Positions 51,525-61,446 are shown, counted from the stretch's first letter. The stretch is 64,000 nt of DNA from Lactiplantibacillus mudanjiangensis (GCF_005405385.1 NZ_BJDY01000003.1:372001-436000); one strand, 5' to 3'. The notes: generated by a model from the sequence alone, not told the origin. Numbers and translations are program-made.

Positions 51525-54254
51525 ATGCTAACTAATCGCGAAAGGGTCATCCAGTTGCTATTGACCACAAGTCAAGATTTAGCACCGAATACTTTGGGGG
51601 TTTCCGCACAATTTATTTCAAAGAAATTAGCGATTCAACGTAGTACGGTTAGTTTATATTTAAATGAATTAGTTCGTAATGGGGAAGCGTTAAAAACGAG
51701 CACTCGGCCAGTCTATTTTATTGCTCAGTCAGTTTATGAAGCCAATCCACAACGGTTTATTCATTTGAATGAGCACTTAGAGCAGCAGAAAACTGCGCAA
51801 ACGGCCAAGGTGGATCCGTTTAAGCAGTTAATCGGGGCGGAATCTAGTTTAAAGAACGTTGTTAATCAGATCAAATCAGCGGTTATTTATCCGCCTAACG
51901 GGATGTCTTGCCTATTAGTGGGAGATTCGGGGGTCGGTAAAAGTTATTTGGCGCAATTAGCGTATGAGTTTGCTAAACGTGAAGGTTTTGTTACAGGCAA
52001 ATTCACTGTACTTAATTGTGCAGAATATGCGGATAATCCAGAATTATTATCGAGTATTTTATTTGGTCACGTAAAAGGTGCTTTTACCGGTGCCGAGGCC
52101 ACGCGTGAAGGCTTACTAGCAACTGCTAAGGATGGTTACTTATTTCTTGATGAAGTGCATCGTTTAGCGCCAGAAAGTCAGGAAAAGTTATTCCAGTATA
52201 TGGATAAGGGGACTTATCGGCCGGTTGGTGAAACGAAAGCGGTCTATGAATCCAATGCTCGGCTGATCTTTGCCACAACCGAAAAACAGAATATTGATTT
52301 CTTGCAAACCTTTTTGCGACGAATTCCAATGGTGATTCAAATTCCTAGCTTTCATCATCGGACCAAACAAGAAAAATTAGATCTGATTGCAAATTTGTTT
52401 TTGAACGAAGCGCACGTTATGCATCGAAATATCAAGATTAGTGCTGCTGTGGCAGCCTTATTAGTGAACGCAGAATTGCCAGGAAATGTTGGTAAGTTAC
52501 AAAGTATTGTAAAGCTAACTTGTGCTGAATCACTACTAAAGCAACGAGATACCACGACTAGTTTGTTAATCAAAGTGGCTGATTTACCTTTAGATTTTAT
52601 GACTAATAAGTCACAACCAAGCGTTACTGGTAATCCAATCTTGATTAATTATCATGATTCTGAAATCAAAGAGGTTGCCATTAAAGAACGGACCAAGCTG
52701 TTTGAATTTGCTACCGAGATCATCGAGATTACCCAGCAAGTGGGTAGTGATGATGTTAGTCGGCAACAGTATTTTGAAGTGACTGCCAGAATTGCCAATA
52801 AAATCGCTGATTTTGTGTCGTTTGATTTACGTCGTCATCGTGATGGGTCCATTTTAGAATTCTTAGAGACCACCATTAAGGGTATTTTGGGCAATTTCTA
52901 TTTGGACTTTGGGATTAATCGGTTTAATAGCAATTCACATTTGCTAGCATTGATTGTTTTATTCTTAAATGATTTTGAAGATGACCGTCAAGTCGCCGAT
53001 TTAACGACAACCCTTGTTCAATTGCAGCAACAATTTGGTCGTCGGTATAATTTGAGTACACAGTTGGTCCAAGCGATTGCGGTGCAATTAAATCTGCAAA
53101 ATCCAGAGTTATATACGCTGTTTATTTTTAACTTTATCTTTGCACAGCAAGAGCAATTAATTCCAATTAAAACGAATGCTGTTATTGTGACTCACGGTTA
53201 TTCGACTGCTTCTAGTATTGCGACCACTGTCAATCGGTTGTTGAACGGTTCGGTATACGAAGGCGTTGATATGCCGTTAGATGCAAGCATCAGTGAGGTG
53301 GTTAGTGAGTTAAAACGGTATTTTAGAACGATTAACACCGAAAGTGACTTATTACTGCTAGTGGATATGGGGTCATTAACACAATTGGCGGCGATGTTGG
53401 AGCCACATTATGATGGCAAAATTGCCATGATGACCAATGTTTCAACAGCGATGGCCTTAGTCATTGGCCAAGATATTTTGAAGAATCAGCTAACTACGGA
53501 TCGACTAAAGAAAATTGCCGTACAACAGCAACCACAAACCAAAGTCGTGATACCGGTTCAAAAAGCAAAGGTTATTTTAACAACGTGTATTACTGGTATT
53601 GGGGCGGCCAAGTATTTACAACGAATTGTCACTGATAGTACGAATGGTAGTATTAAAATTGTGACTAAAGATTTTTATCAGTTAAAACAAAATGGTTTGC
53701 AAGATCCGATTTTTGACCAATATAACGTTAAGTTAATTATTGGCACTGATGATCCCAACGTCAAAGAAATACCTTATTTGTCAGTTGAAGAGTTAATTAA
53801 CCCAGAAGTGGGAAATCGCATTTTCTTAAATGCCTTTCCTGATATGTTTAGTCAGCAGCAATTAACTAAGATGAATCAAGCCATGGTCCGGGCGTTTACT
53901 TTAGATAATATTGCGGCTAATTTAGCAGTTTTAGATCCACAAATAACCGTGGGGCAAGTTGAGCAAACTGTTTTAATTTTAGAACGCAGTTTAGGACGAA
54001 AAATGGATGTTTATTTGCGAATCAGCTTGTACATGCATCTATGTTTCATGGTTGAGCGGATTGTTCAACGAGAGCCCAATCTGGATTACCACCAGGTGCA
54101 ACAGTTCCAAAAAACACATCAACACTTTATTCAAATCACTACAGATGCGCTTAGTGATATACAACACTATTATAAAATTACCATTCCGGTTTCGGAAATT
54201 GGGTTTATCTATGATATCTTGAACAGCCGTTTAGACTTGGCTAACCTTGATTAG
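51525..54254 (+). CDS. levR: LevR-type sigma-54 activator with PRD and PTS-like domains
   Basis: A 909-residue activator. In order: N-terminal helix-turn-helix (1-65); AAA+ domain with Walker A GDSGVGKS (133-140), the sigma-54 contact loop GAFTGA (185-190) and Walker B GYLFLDEVH (204-212); PRD1; an EIIA-man-like domain (AVIVTHGYSTAS); an EIIB-like segment (VILTTCITGIG); and PRD2. PTS phosphorylation of its His/Cys sites should set activity. The next gene has a -24/-12 promoter. ATG 51525 follows GGAGGT. Confidence 0.93.
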   Translation: MLTNRERVIQLLLTTSQDLAPNTLGVSAQFISKKLAIQRSTVSLYLNELVRNGEALKTSTRPVYFIAQSVYEANPQRFIHLNEHLEQQKTAQTAKVDPFKQLIGAESSLKNVVNQIKSAVIYPPNGMSCLLVGDSGVGKSYLAQLAYEFAKREGFVTGKFTVLNCAEYADNPELLSSILFGHVKGAFTGAEATREGLLATAKDGYLFLDEVHRLAPESQEKLFQYMDKGTYRPVGETKAVYESNARLIFATTEKQNIDFLQTFLRRIPMVIQIPSFHHRTKQEKLDLIANLFLNEAHVMHRNIKISAAVAALLVNAELPGNVGKLQSIVKLTCAESLLKQRDTTTSLLIKVADLPLDFMTNKSQPSVTGNPILINYHDSEIKEVAIKERTKLFEFATEIIEITQQVGSDDVSRQQYFEVTARIANKIADFVSFDLRRHRDGSILEFLETTIKGILGNFYLDFGINRFNSNSHLLALIVLFLNDFEDDRQVADLTTTLVQLQQQFGRRYNLSTQLVQAIAVQLNLQNPELYTLFIFNFIFAQQEQLIPIKTNAVIVTHGYSTASSIATTVNRLLNGSVYEGVDMPLDASISEVVSELKRYFRTINTESDLLLLVDMGSLTQLAAMLEPHYDGKIAMMTNVSTAMALVIGQDILKNQLTTDRLKKIAVQQQPQTKVVIPVQKAKVILTTCITGIGAAKYLQRIVTDSTNGSIKIVTKDFYQLKQNGLQDPIFDQYNVKLIIGTDDPNVKEIPYLSVEELINPEVGNRIFLNAFPDMFSQQQLTKMNQAMVRAFTLDNIAANLAVLDPQITVGQVEQTVLILERSLGRKMDVYLRISLYMHLCFMVERIVQREPNLDYHQVQQFQKTHQHFIQITTDALSDIQHYYKITIPVSEIGFIYDILNSRLDLANLD

Positions 54255-54280
54255 TTCAGTCTCAACGAGTGTGTCAGCTA

Positions 54281-54305
54281 ACTGTTTAATGGTGTGCTAA
54301 ACAGT
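54281..54305. promoter_or_regulatory. Inverted repeat just upstream of the -24 box
   Basis: ACTGTTTA (54281-54288) and TAAACAGT (54298-54305), perfect arms, nine-base spacer. It is a candidate LevR binding site, although activator sites are usually further upstream. No T-run follows, so it is not a good terminator. Confidence 0.45.
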
Positions 54306-54307
54306 AG

Positions 54308-54324
54308 TTGGCACACTTTTTGCA
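54308..54324 (+). promoter_or_regulatory. Sigma-54 (-24/-12) promoter of the mannose-family PTS operon
   Basis: TTGGCAC-ACTTT-TTGCA matches the sigma-54 consensus TTGGCAC-N5-TTGCW exactly; GG and GC are ten bases apart. The transcript should start near 54335. Confidence 0.93.
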
Positions 54325-54351
54325 TGTATATAAATGAAAGGACGTGGAAGT

Positions 54352-54867
54352 TTGACAACTGAAACAGCAAACGTCGTGGTACGAGTTGATAATCGGTTAA
54401 TTCATGGTCAAATTGCGGTGACTTGGAAGCAGGCACTTGAATTCGATGCAGTGGTGGTACCCGATGATCAATTGGTTAACGACCAACTCAATAAAACCAT
54501 TATGAATATGGCCCTACAATCGGCCAATTTAACAGGTTATTTTGTAAGCGTTAGCAACGGCGCAAAAATGATTGCCAGATTAAAACGTGAACATATTAGT
54601 CTCTTAGGAAAGCCTTTTCGAATTTTTGTCGTTTGTCGGACACCAGCAGCAGTTAGAGCATTAGTTGAGGCTGGCACCGAGGCTGAGACAGTCACTCTAT
54701 GGAATATGTTTAAGCAGCCTGGCAAACAAAAAATCGCTGGGACAGTTTACATGGACCAGGCCGATCTAGATGATGCCGCAGTGATTAAACAACACGTTCC
54801 GGATACAAGTATTCAAGGAAGTCCCTATGCGAAGAAAATAGAGATTCCAACCACATTAGAGGAGTGA
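54352..54867 (+). CDS. PTS mannose-family EIIB (first copy)
   Basis: A 171-residue cytosolic phosphotransfer protein. VVVRVDNRLIHGQIAVTW carries the phosphorylatable His of the mannose/sorbose EIIB family. An ATG at 54334 lies at or before the predicted transcript start, so the real start is taken as TTG 54352, which has AAAGGA nine bases upstream. It is first in the operon IIB-IIB-IIC-IID-IIA. Confidence 0.88.
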   Translation: MTTETANVVVRVDNRLIHGQIAVTWKQALEFDAVVVPDDQLVNDQLNKTIMNMALQSANLTGYFVSVSNGAKMIARLKREHISLLGKPFRIFVVCRTPAAVRALVEAGTEAETVTLWNMFKQPGKQKIAGTVYMDQADLDDAAVIKQHVPDTSIQGSPYAKKIEIPTTLEE

Positions 54868-54874
54868 GTAAGTT

Positions 54875-55366
54875 ATGACAGTAGTTTTAGGCAGAATCGA
54901 TCAACGGTTAATTCACGGGATTGTGGTCAATCAATGGGCTGCAGAAACACAAGCTAAACGCTATATGGTGGTGGATGATGAAGTCAGTCAAAATGAAGAT
55001 TTAAAGGCAAGTATGCGACTCAGCAAGCCTACCGGTACGGGGATGTCGATTATCAACACCGAAAAAGCAATTCACAATTTTCAGAATGGTAATTATGATG
55101 CCCAACGAGTTTTTCTCATCGCTAAGGAACCAAGTACAATGCTTAAATTGATGGATGCGGGTGTTGAGATTCCAAAACTAGATATTGGGATTGTTTTTGC
55201 AGAAGATGGTCGAACCTTAATTAGCAAATTTGTTTCTTTAAATGCACAAGAAGTTGCAGACTTAAAGACGATTGAACAACGGGGCGTGCCAGTAGATATT
55301 AAGTACGTGCCAACAGATATACCAGAATCATTTGATAAAGCAATTACTGGGAAAACGTTTAATTAA
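54875..55366 (+). CDS. PTS mannose-family EIIB (second copy)
   Basis: A 163-residue EIIB with the active-site segment LGRIDQRLIHGIVVNQW. It is clearly distinct in sequence from the first EIIB seven bases upstream, so this is an old duplication or two EIIBs with different roles, not a recent copy. Both keep the His. GGAGTGAG precedes the ATG. Confidence 0.9.
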   Translation: MTVVLGRIDQRLIHGIVVNQWAAETQAKRYMVVDDEVSQNEDLKASMRLSKPTGTGMSIINTEKAIHNFQNGNYDAQRVFLIAKEPSTMLKLMDAGVEIPKLDIGIVFAEDGRTLISKFVSLNAQEVADLKTIEQRGVPVDIKYVPTDIPESFDKAITGKTFN

Positions 55367-55385
55367 AAGAAAGTAGGTTAATGCA

Positions 55386-56192
55386 ATGCCTGATATTGTC
55401 CAAAATATTTTAATTTTGATTTTAGCCTCCTATGCGACTTTAGATAATCAAGGAATTACGATTATTAATTATTGGCCTGTAACCGTTGGGTTAATTGCTG
55501 GTCTGATTATGGGAGATATGCACACCGCTATGGTTATTGCTGGGACCTTCCAATTGATGTCATTGGGGGTCGCTGGTTTAGGTGGCGCGTCAGTTCCCGA
55601 TTATGGGCTAGCGACGATTGTTGGTTCATTCTTGGCTATTCGGACTGGTTCTGGGATTGCCACGGCGGTTGCCGTTGGTTTACCAGTTGGATTATTAGCG
55701 ATTCAATTTGATGTCATTATTAAACTTGCTAACAACTTTATTGCCCACAAAGCTCAAGCTTATGCGCATCAAAAAGAATTTGATAAGATGCGGATGATTA
55801 ATTGGCTTGGACCGTTCTTCTTTGCACTGAAGAATTTTATTCCAATGATTGTTGTCGTCACCGTTGGCCCTACTGCAGTTAAAGCTATTTTAAGTATTAT
55901 TCCACAATGGATTATGAACGGATTAACGATTGCTGGCGGTATGTTACCAGTTGTTGGGTTAGGGATGTTGATGCATTATATGCCAACAAAGAAGTACGTG
56001 TCATACATTATTGTTGGGTTCGTCTTTGCGGCCTATTTGAAAGTTCCTGTATTTGGGGTAGCGCTACTTGGTTTAGCCGCTGCAATTGTGATTTTCCAAC
56101 AGGGGATGAAAACAGCCAATGCTAAGAAGGCCCAAGTGGACGCGATGACCGTTACAAATGATCAACCACAAGGAGACGATTACGATGAGTAA
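55386..56192 (+). CDS. PTS mannose-family EIIC
   Basis: A 268-residue membrane component with about seven helices. GLIAGLIMGDMHTAMVIAGTFQLMSLG is the family's substrate-channel region. With EIID it forms the sugar path of mannose/fructose/sorbose-type systems. Its last 8 nt overlap the EIID gene. Confidence 0.92.
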   Translation: MPDIVQNILILILASYATLDNQGITIINYWPVTVGLIAGLIMGDMHTAMVIAGTFQLMSLGVAGLGGASVPDYGLATIVGSFLAIRTGSGIATAVAVGLPVGLLAIQFDVIIKLANNFIAHKAQAYAHQKEFDKMRMINWLGPFFFALKNFIPMIVVVTVGPTAVKAILSIIPQWIMNGLTIAGGMLPVVGLGMLMHYMPTKKYVSYIIVGFVFAAYLKVPVFGVALLGLAAAIVIFQQGMKTANAKKAQVDAMTVTNDQPQGDDYDE

Positions 56193-57018
56193 AGAAGTTG
56201 TGAAGACGGATCAACCAACTAAATTAACCAAGCGTGAACGACATAGTGCGATTTTAAGATATATGACGATGGGCGTTAACAATTTCAATTACGAAACGCA
56301 ACAAGGACCATCTGTTGTTTGGGCGTTCTCAAAAGTTTTACGTAAGATCTATCCTAAAGATGATGAATATGTTGAAGCTTTAGATAATCATTTTAAATAT
56401 TTTAATACGACAACTGTCATGGCAAACATCATTCTAGGTGCGACCTTAGCCATGGAAGAAAAAGATGGGATCAAGTCTAAAGATGCGGTGCAATCATTAA
56501 AGACATCTTTAATGGGGCCATTTGCTGGTATCGGCGATACATTAATTTGGGTTTTGTTGCCAACAATTATGGGGTCAATTGCAGGTTATATGGCGTTGCA
56601 AGGTAATCCAACTGGAGCGATTGCATGGATCTTAGTCGACATTGTCCTGTTCTGGTTGCGGTTAAAGCTTTTTGATTTAGGTTATGATTCTGGGGTTAAG
56701 TTAGTAACGACCTTGGGTGATCGGCTGTCAGTCTTTACCGAAGCTAGTTCGGTGATGGGGTTAACTGTCGTAGGTGCTTTAGTAGCGACCGCAGTTAAGG
56801 TTCAAACGCCATTGACCTTTATGACTGGGAAAGTTAAATTGGCCATGCAAACTGGCGTGTTAGATAAGATCATGCCGGCACTCTTGCCAGCTGCTGTTGC
56901 TTATTTAGTCTACCGGTTATTAGGTAGCAAGAAATGGACGCCAACACGAGTCATCGTTTTACTGTTAGTGCTTTCTTTGTTGGGTGCATTCACCGGTATT
57001 TTAGGCGTTGCGAATTAA
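56185..57018 (+). CDS. PTS mannose-family EIID
   Basis: A 277-residue membrane component. LRYMTMGVNNFNYETQQGPSVVWAF at the N-terminus and SLMGPFAGIGDTLIW are EIID signatures. ATG 56185 has AAGGAGA upstream and overlaps the EIIC stop; a longer in-frame reading from 56158 lacks a site. Confidence 0.93.
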   Translation: MSKEVVKTDQPTKLTKRERHSAILRYMTMGVNNFNYETQQGPSVVWAFSKVLRKIYPKDDEYVEALDNHFKYFNTTTVMANIILGATLAMEEKDGIKSKDAVQSLKTSLMGPFAGIGDTLIWVLLPTIMGSIAGYMALQGNPTGAIAWILVDIVLFWLRLKLFDLGYDSGVKLVTTLGDRLSVFTEASSVMGLTVVGALVATAVKVQTPLTFMTGKVKLAMQTGVLDKIMPALLPAAVAYLVYRLLGSKKWTPTRVIVLLLVLSLLGAFTGILGVAN

Positions 57019-57023
57019 AAAGG

Positions 57024-57046
57024 GAGGCCGCCATTGAGACGGCCTC
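57024..57046 (+). terminator. Weak hairpin between EIID and EIIA genes
   Basis: GAGGCCG/CGGCCTC seven-bp stem, nine-base loop, followed only by TTTAGTT. It is probably a partial terminator or processing site that lowers expression of the downstream genes. Confidence 0.55.
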
Positions 57047-57084
57047 TTTAGTTCAAATGGGATAGTTGAAAGGAATTGATTAAG

Positions 57085-57501
57085 ATGAAAAGACAGATTG
57101 TCATCGCTTCACATGGAAAGCTCGCTGCTGGAATGGCCCATACATTAGCCTTTATTAGTGGCGAACACGATAATATTCAGATCATGACAGCTTATACAGA
57201 TAATCAACCGATTGAAGAACAAGTGACTAAGATTATGACTAGTTTTAGTACCGAAGATGAAGTCTTAATTTTTACGGATTTATTAGCTGGCAGTGTTAAT
57301 CAGAAGTTTTTCCCTTACCATACTCGTGAACATACTCATCTTTTTACGGGAATGAATTTGCCGTTAATTATGGCATTGGTGATGGAGCCTGACCAAAATT
57401 ATTTAACAACGGACCGAATTCATACATTAGTGCAGGAGGCAAAAGATCAACTGGCTTACGTTAATGATATTAGTGTCGAGGCAGATGATGATGATGAATA
57501 A
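57085..57501 (+). CDS. PTS mannose-family EIIA
   Basis: A 138-residue cytosolic EIIA. IVIASHGKLAAGM carries the phosphorylatable His10 that receives phosphate from HPr. EVLIFTDLLAGSVNQ is the second landmark. ATG 57085 has AAAGGA eleven bases upstream. Its acidic tail (EADDDDE) is encoded by the GATGATGAT run that also supplies the next gene's start codons. Confidence 0.9.
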   Translation: MKRQIVIASHGKLAAGMAHTLAFISGEHDNIQIMTAYTDNQPIEEQVTKIMTSFSTEDEVLIFTDLLAGSVNQKFFPYHTREHTHLFTGMNLPLIMALVMEPDQNYLTTDRIHTLVQEAKDQLAYVNDISVEADDDDE

Positions 57502-59188
57502 TCAACGTGATTGGTGGAAAAAAGCCGTTGTTTATCAAGTTTATCCAAAGAGTTTTCAAGATAGTAACGGTGATGGCATCGGTGATCTAAATGGGATCAC
57601 GCAGAAGTTAGCGTATATTAAATCGTTAGGGGCCGATGTTGTTTGGCTAAATCCAATTTACCAATCGCCGCATGTGGATAATGGTTATGATATTGCCGAT
57701 TATTATCAAATTGATGCTGATTTAGGGTCAATGGCTGATTTTGATCGGCTATTGACGACAGCACATCAACTTGGGTTGAAACTCATTTTGGATTTGGTGG
57801 TTAATCATACGTCCGATCAACATCGCTGGTTTCAAGAAGCCAAATCATCACGAGATAATCCGTATCATGATTATTATATCTGGCAAGATGCGGTTTCAGG
57901 TCAAGTGCCGAATAACTGGGGCTCTAGTTTTGGGGGCTCTACTTGGGAATATGTCCCAGCGGTGGATCAGTACTATTTACATCTATTCGCCAAAGAACAA
58001 CCTGATTTGAATTGGCGCAATCCTCAAGTCAGACAAGCCGTTTATGACATCATGCGATTTTGGTTAGATAAAGGTATTGATGGCTTCCGGATGGATGTCA
58101 TTAATTTGATTTCTAAAGTGGCCGGCTTCCCAGATGGTCCGATTATTCAAAATAAACAATATGGTGACTATTATGTTGGGACAGCAAACGGTCCCCATGT
58201 GCATGAATATTTACAAGAAATGAATGAACAAGTATTATCGCATTACTCAGTGATGACAGTCGGCGAAACGCCACATACCGGTGTTCAAGATGCGGTGCCT
58301 TATGTCGATGCGCGCCGACATGAATTGGATATGGTTTTTCATTTTGATCATATGCATTTAGATTACGGTAAGTATGGTAAATTTTCGACGAACCGGTTTA
58401 AGCTCACAGATTTAAAACGGGTTTTATCTGAGTGGCAAACTACGATTGCCGAACATCAAGGGTGGAATAGTTTGTATTGGAGTAATCATGATCAGGCCAG
58501 GGCCGTTTCAAGGTTCGGTAATGATAGCGTCTATCGTGTTGCCTCTGCAAAAATGTTGGGGACGCTACTGCATATGCTGCAAGGAACCCCTTATATTTAT
58601 GAGGGTGAAGAAATCGGTATGACGAATGTCAATTATCGAGATATTCAATCCTATGATGATATTGAAACGCAAGATGTTTTTAAACGATTGACACAAATTG
58701 AAAATTTACCGGTTCAAAAAGTGATGGAGATGATTCATTGCAAGTCACGTGATAATGCTCGGACACCGATGCAATGGAATCGCAGCACTAATGCTGGTTT
58801 TTCTATCAAACAGCCGTGGCTTAAAGTTAATCCTAATTATACGGTGGTGAATGTGGCGACAGCACAAGCCGATCCACAATCTATTTGGTATTACTATCAA
58901 CGGTTAATTAAATTACGTCACCAGTATGACATTGTGACCACTGGAACATATCAATTATTAGATCCAGACAATCCGCTTGTTTTTGCGTACACACGAACGA
59001 CGGCGACTCAGCAGTTGCTGGTTGTATGTAGTTTTGCGACGCACATTAGTGATTGGGCGATTCCAGTGTCACTACAGTCAAAAAAATGGCAGCCATTGAT
59101 TGATAATTATCCGATAGTGGCTGATAATGAAACCGCTAACTTAACGTTGCAGCCGTATGAAGCAAAAGTCTTTTTACGGGCACTTTAA
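57488..59188 (+). CDS. GH13 alpha-glucosidase (oligo-1,6-glucosidase-like)
   Basis: A 566-residue cytosolic glycosidase. Conserved regions: DLVVNHTSDQH, the nucleophile Asp in GFRMDVIN, the acid/base Glu in VGETPH, the transition-state Asp in SNHDQARAVSRFG, and QPDLNW, typical of the oligo-1,6-glucosidase subfamily. Four in-frame ATG codons occur at 57485-57496; GAGG spacing favours 57488 or 57491. It overlaps the EIIA gene by 14 nt. It releases glucose from alpha-linked, usually unphosphorylated, oligosaccharides. Confidence 0.9.
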   Translation: MMMNNQRDWWKKAVVYQVYPKSFQDSNGDGIGDLNGITQKLAYIKSLGADVVWLNPIYQSPHVDNGYDIADYYQIDADLGSMADFDRLLTTAHQLGLKLILDLVVNHTSDQHRWFQEAKSSRDNPYHDYYIWQDAVSGQVPNNWGSSFGGSTWEYVPAVDQYYLHLFAKEQPDLNWRNPQVRQAVYDIMRFWLDKGIDGFRMDVINLISKVAGFPDGPIIQNKQYGDYYVGTANGPHVHEYLQEMNEQVLSHYSVMTVGETPHTGVQDAVPYVDARRHELDMVFHFDHMHLDYGKYGKFSTNRFKLTDLKRVLSEWQTTIAEHQGWNSLYWSNHDQARAVSRFGNDSVYRVASAKMLGTLLHMLQGTPYIYEGEEIGMTNVNYRDIQSYDDIETQDVFKRLTQIENLPVQKVMEMIHCKSRDNARTPMQWNRSTNAGFSIKQPWLKVNPNYTVVNVATAQADPQSIWYYYQRLIKLRHQYDIVTTGTYQLLDPDNPLVFAYTRTTATQQLLVVCSFATHISDWAIPVSLQSKKWQPLIDNYPIVADNETANLTLQPYEAKVFLRAL

Positions 59189-59201
59189 TGGAGGAACTGA
59201 C

Positions 59202-61439
59202 ATGCAAGTCAATGAAAATGTGATTCAAGATCAACATGTTCGATTTACTGTTTTAACTGAAAAATTATTACGGATTGAATATTCTGAAACGGGAGTTTTT
59301 GAAGATCGTTTAACTCAAGCTGTTCAAAATCGAGATTTTCCTAAGCCAGACTTAACCGTTTATCAGCAAACACATGGACATCAATTGGAGATTAAAACGG
59401 CGGGCTTTCATTTGTATTATGAAGGCGGTCCGTTAGATGCTGGCAGCTTGTTTATTGATGCTGCTTCAAATTATGGGACGCATTATAGCCGTTGGTATTT
59501 TGGTGAAACGAACGAAAAGAATCTCAAAGGCACCGCGCGGACACTTGATCGGGCGGATGGTGCGATTCCGTTAGCGGAAGGTTTGATGTCTAAAGATGGA
59601 TTTAGCGTCTTGGATGATTCGGACTCATTTATCTTAGATGGTGAAACGGTGGTTGCACGTGATCAACCAGAAATGGATTACTATTACTTTGCTTACGGTC
59701 GTGATTATCGCGCGACGTTGCGAGCGTACTATCAATTGACCGGCTTACCACCATTGGTACCGCGTTATGCACTGGGTAATTGGTGGAGTCGCTTCTATCC
59801 TTACACGCAAACAGAATACTTAAAATTGATGCAACGTTTTGATGAACAGCAAGTGCCGATTGCGGTAACGGTCTTTGATATGAATTGGCATACGACTGAT
59901 ATTCCCGCGAAGTATGGGAGTGGTTGGACCGGTTATACGTGGAATAAGGATTACTTCCCTGATCCTGCTAAGATGATGAGTCAGTTGCATCAACAAGGTC
60001 GAAAGGTCACGTTAAACGTGCATCCAGCATCAGGAATTCGCCCAAGTGAGGCTTGTTATCCAACCGTTGCTAAACAATTAAACCTTGATACAGCCAATGA
60101 ACAACCGGCATTATTTGATTTACAAAATGCGGCATTCAAAAAAGCTTATACAGACGTTCATCATCAATTGGAGCAACAAGGTGTTGATTTCTGGTGGATT
60201 GATTGGCAACAAGGCGGTGCTCGTGGCCGCAGTAAGATCGATCCATTATGGTTACTGAACATTGCTCATTATGCCGATAATGAACGTCAACATCCAGGTG
60301 AAGGCTTGATCTTGTCACGATATGCCGGTCCGGGTAGTCATCGTTATCCGATTGGTTTTTCGGGTGATACCGTTGCCTCATGGGCTTCACTACAATTTCA
60401 GCCATACTTTACCGCCACGGCCAGCAACATTGGTTACACTTGGTGGAGTCATGATATTGGCGGTCATATGCGGGGGACTTATGATGGTGAATTGGCCTTA
60501 CGCTGGTTGCAATTAGGCGTCTTTAGTCCTATTTTACGGCTGCACAGTTCGAATAATATCTTTATGGGGAAAGAACCCTGGAATTATGATCAAACGATTG
60601 CGCCCGTTATGGTGAACTTTTTACAATTACGAAGTCAACTCGTCCCATATTTAGACAGTGCCAACGACCAAACTCATACAAATGGGGTGCCGTTGGTACA
60701 GCCAATGTATTATGGCTATCCAGACGAAAAAACGGCGTATGACGTGCCTAATGAATTTCAATTTGGCCCATCAATGGTCGTTGCGCCAATTACCACGCCA
60801 GCAGATGCCACGGCTAATCTAGGTAGCACTAAAGTCTGGTTACCAGCTGGAACGTGGTATGATTTCTTCACTGGGTTACGTTATCAAGGTGATCGGGTCT
60901 TCAACGCTTATCGGGAAAAAGCCACTTATCCAGTCTTTGTTAAGGCCGGTGGGATAGTACCATTGAATCCAGATTATATGGCGCCAATTGATCAATTGCC
61001 AACCAAACTCGTTATCAAAGTCTTCACGGGGACTGACGGAACGTATACATTAGTTGAACATCATGGTGATCAATTGGCGAAGACCGAATTCAGTTGGGAT
61101 GAACAGCATCAACAATTTAGCTGGCACGTTGTCGCTGGAGCGGACTTAATTCCTGAGGACCGCCACTATCAAGTTGTGCTTGTTGGGGCAGTCGCCAAAG
61201 TCGCTAGTCAAACGGCCACTCAGATCACGTATACCCAGTATCAAAGCGTTGATCAGACGACGTTAGTCACGCAACTTGTTAAGCAACGATTGCAATTCGC
61301 TAAGTTAGATTTTGAAACGAAGGCAGCAATTTGGCAGGCTTATCACGAAACGACCGATACGACGAAAGTGGTCAGTTATTTATCAACCGTTACTGATCCT
61401 GCGATTAAAGGCATGCTGATGGAATTATTGATGCGTTAG
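59202..61439 (+). CDS. GH31 alpha-glucosidase/alpha-xylosidase family enzyme
   Basis: A 745-residue (alpha/beta)8 glycosidase. The nucleophile region reads GVDFWWIDWQQGG, with Asp retained but WQQG in place of the usual MNE; the acid/base is in IGFSGDTVASW; and YTWWSHDIGGH is a family landmark. It has no signal peptide, so it is cytosolic. ATG 59202 follows GGAGGA. With the GH13 enzyme it suggests use of an alpha-glucan-derived oligosaccharide. The C-terminal 80 residues are helical and extra to the core. Confidence 0.88.
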   Translation: MQVNENVIQDQHVRFTVLTEKLLRIEYSETGVFEDRLTQAVQNRDFPKPDLTVYQQTHGHQLEIKTAGFHLYYEGGPLDAGSLFIDAASNYGTHYSRWYFGETNEKNLKGTARTLDRADGAIPLAEGLMSKDGFSVLDDSDSFILDGETVVARDQPEMDYYYFAYGRDYRATLRAYYQLTGLPPLVPRYALGNWWSRFYPYTQTEYLKLMQRFDEQQVPIAVTVFDMNWHTTDIPAKYGSGWTGYTWNKDYFPDPAKMMSQLHQQGRKVTLNVHPASGIRPSEACYPTVAKQLNLDTANEQPALFDLQNAAFKKAYTDVHHQLEQQGVDFWWIDWQQGGARGRSKIDPLWLLNIAHYADNERQHPGEGLILSRYAGPGSHRYPIGFSGDTVASWASLQFQPYFTATASNIGYTWWSHDIGGHMRGTYDGELALRWLQLGVFSPILRLHSSNNIFMGKEPWNYDQTIAPVMVNFLQLRSQLVPYLDSANDQTHTNGVPLVQPMYYGYPDEKTAYDVPNEFQFGPSMVVAPITTPADATANLGSTKVWLPAGTWYDFFTGLRYQGDRVFNAYREKATYPVFVKAGGIVPLNPDYMAPIDQLPTKLVIKVFTGTDGTYTLVEHHGDQLAKTEFSWDEQHQQFSWHVVAGADLIPEDRHYQVVLVGAVAKVASQTATQITYTQYQSVDQTTLVTQLVKQRLQFAKLDFETKAAIWQAYHETTDTTKVVSYLSTVTDPAIKGMLMELLMR

Positions 61440-61446
61440 GAAAATT

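Noticed and set aside
54255-54306. The ACTGTTTA dyad as terminator of levR
   Set aside because: No T-run follows; the sequence runs straight into the -24 box, so an activator or other protein site is more likely.
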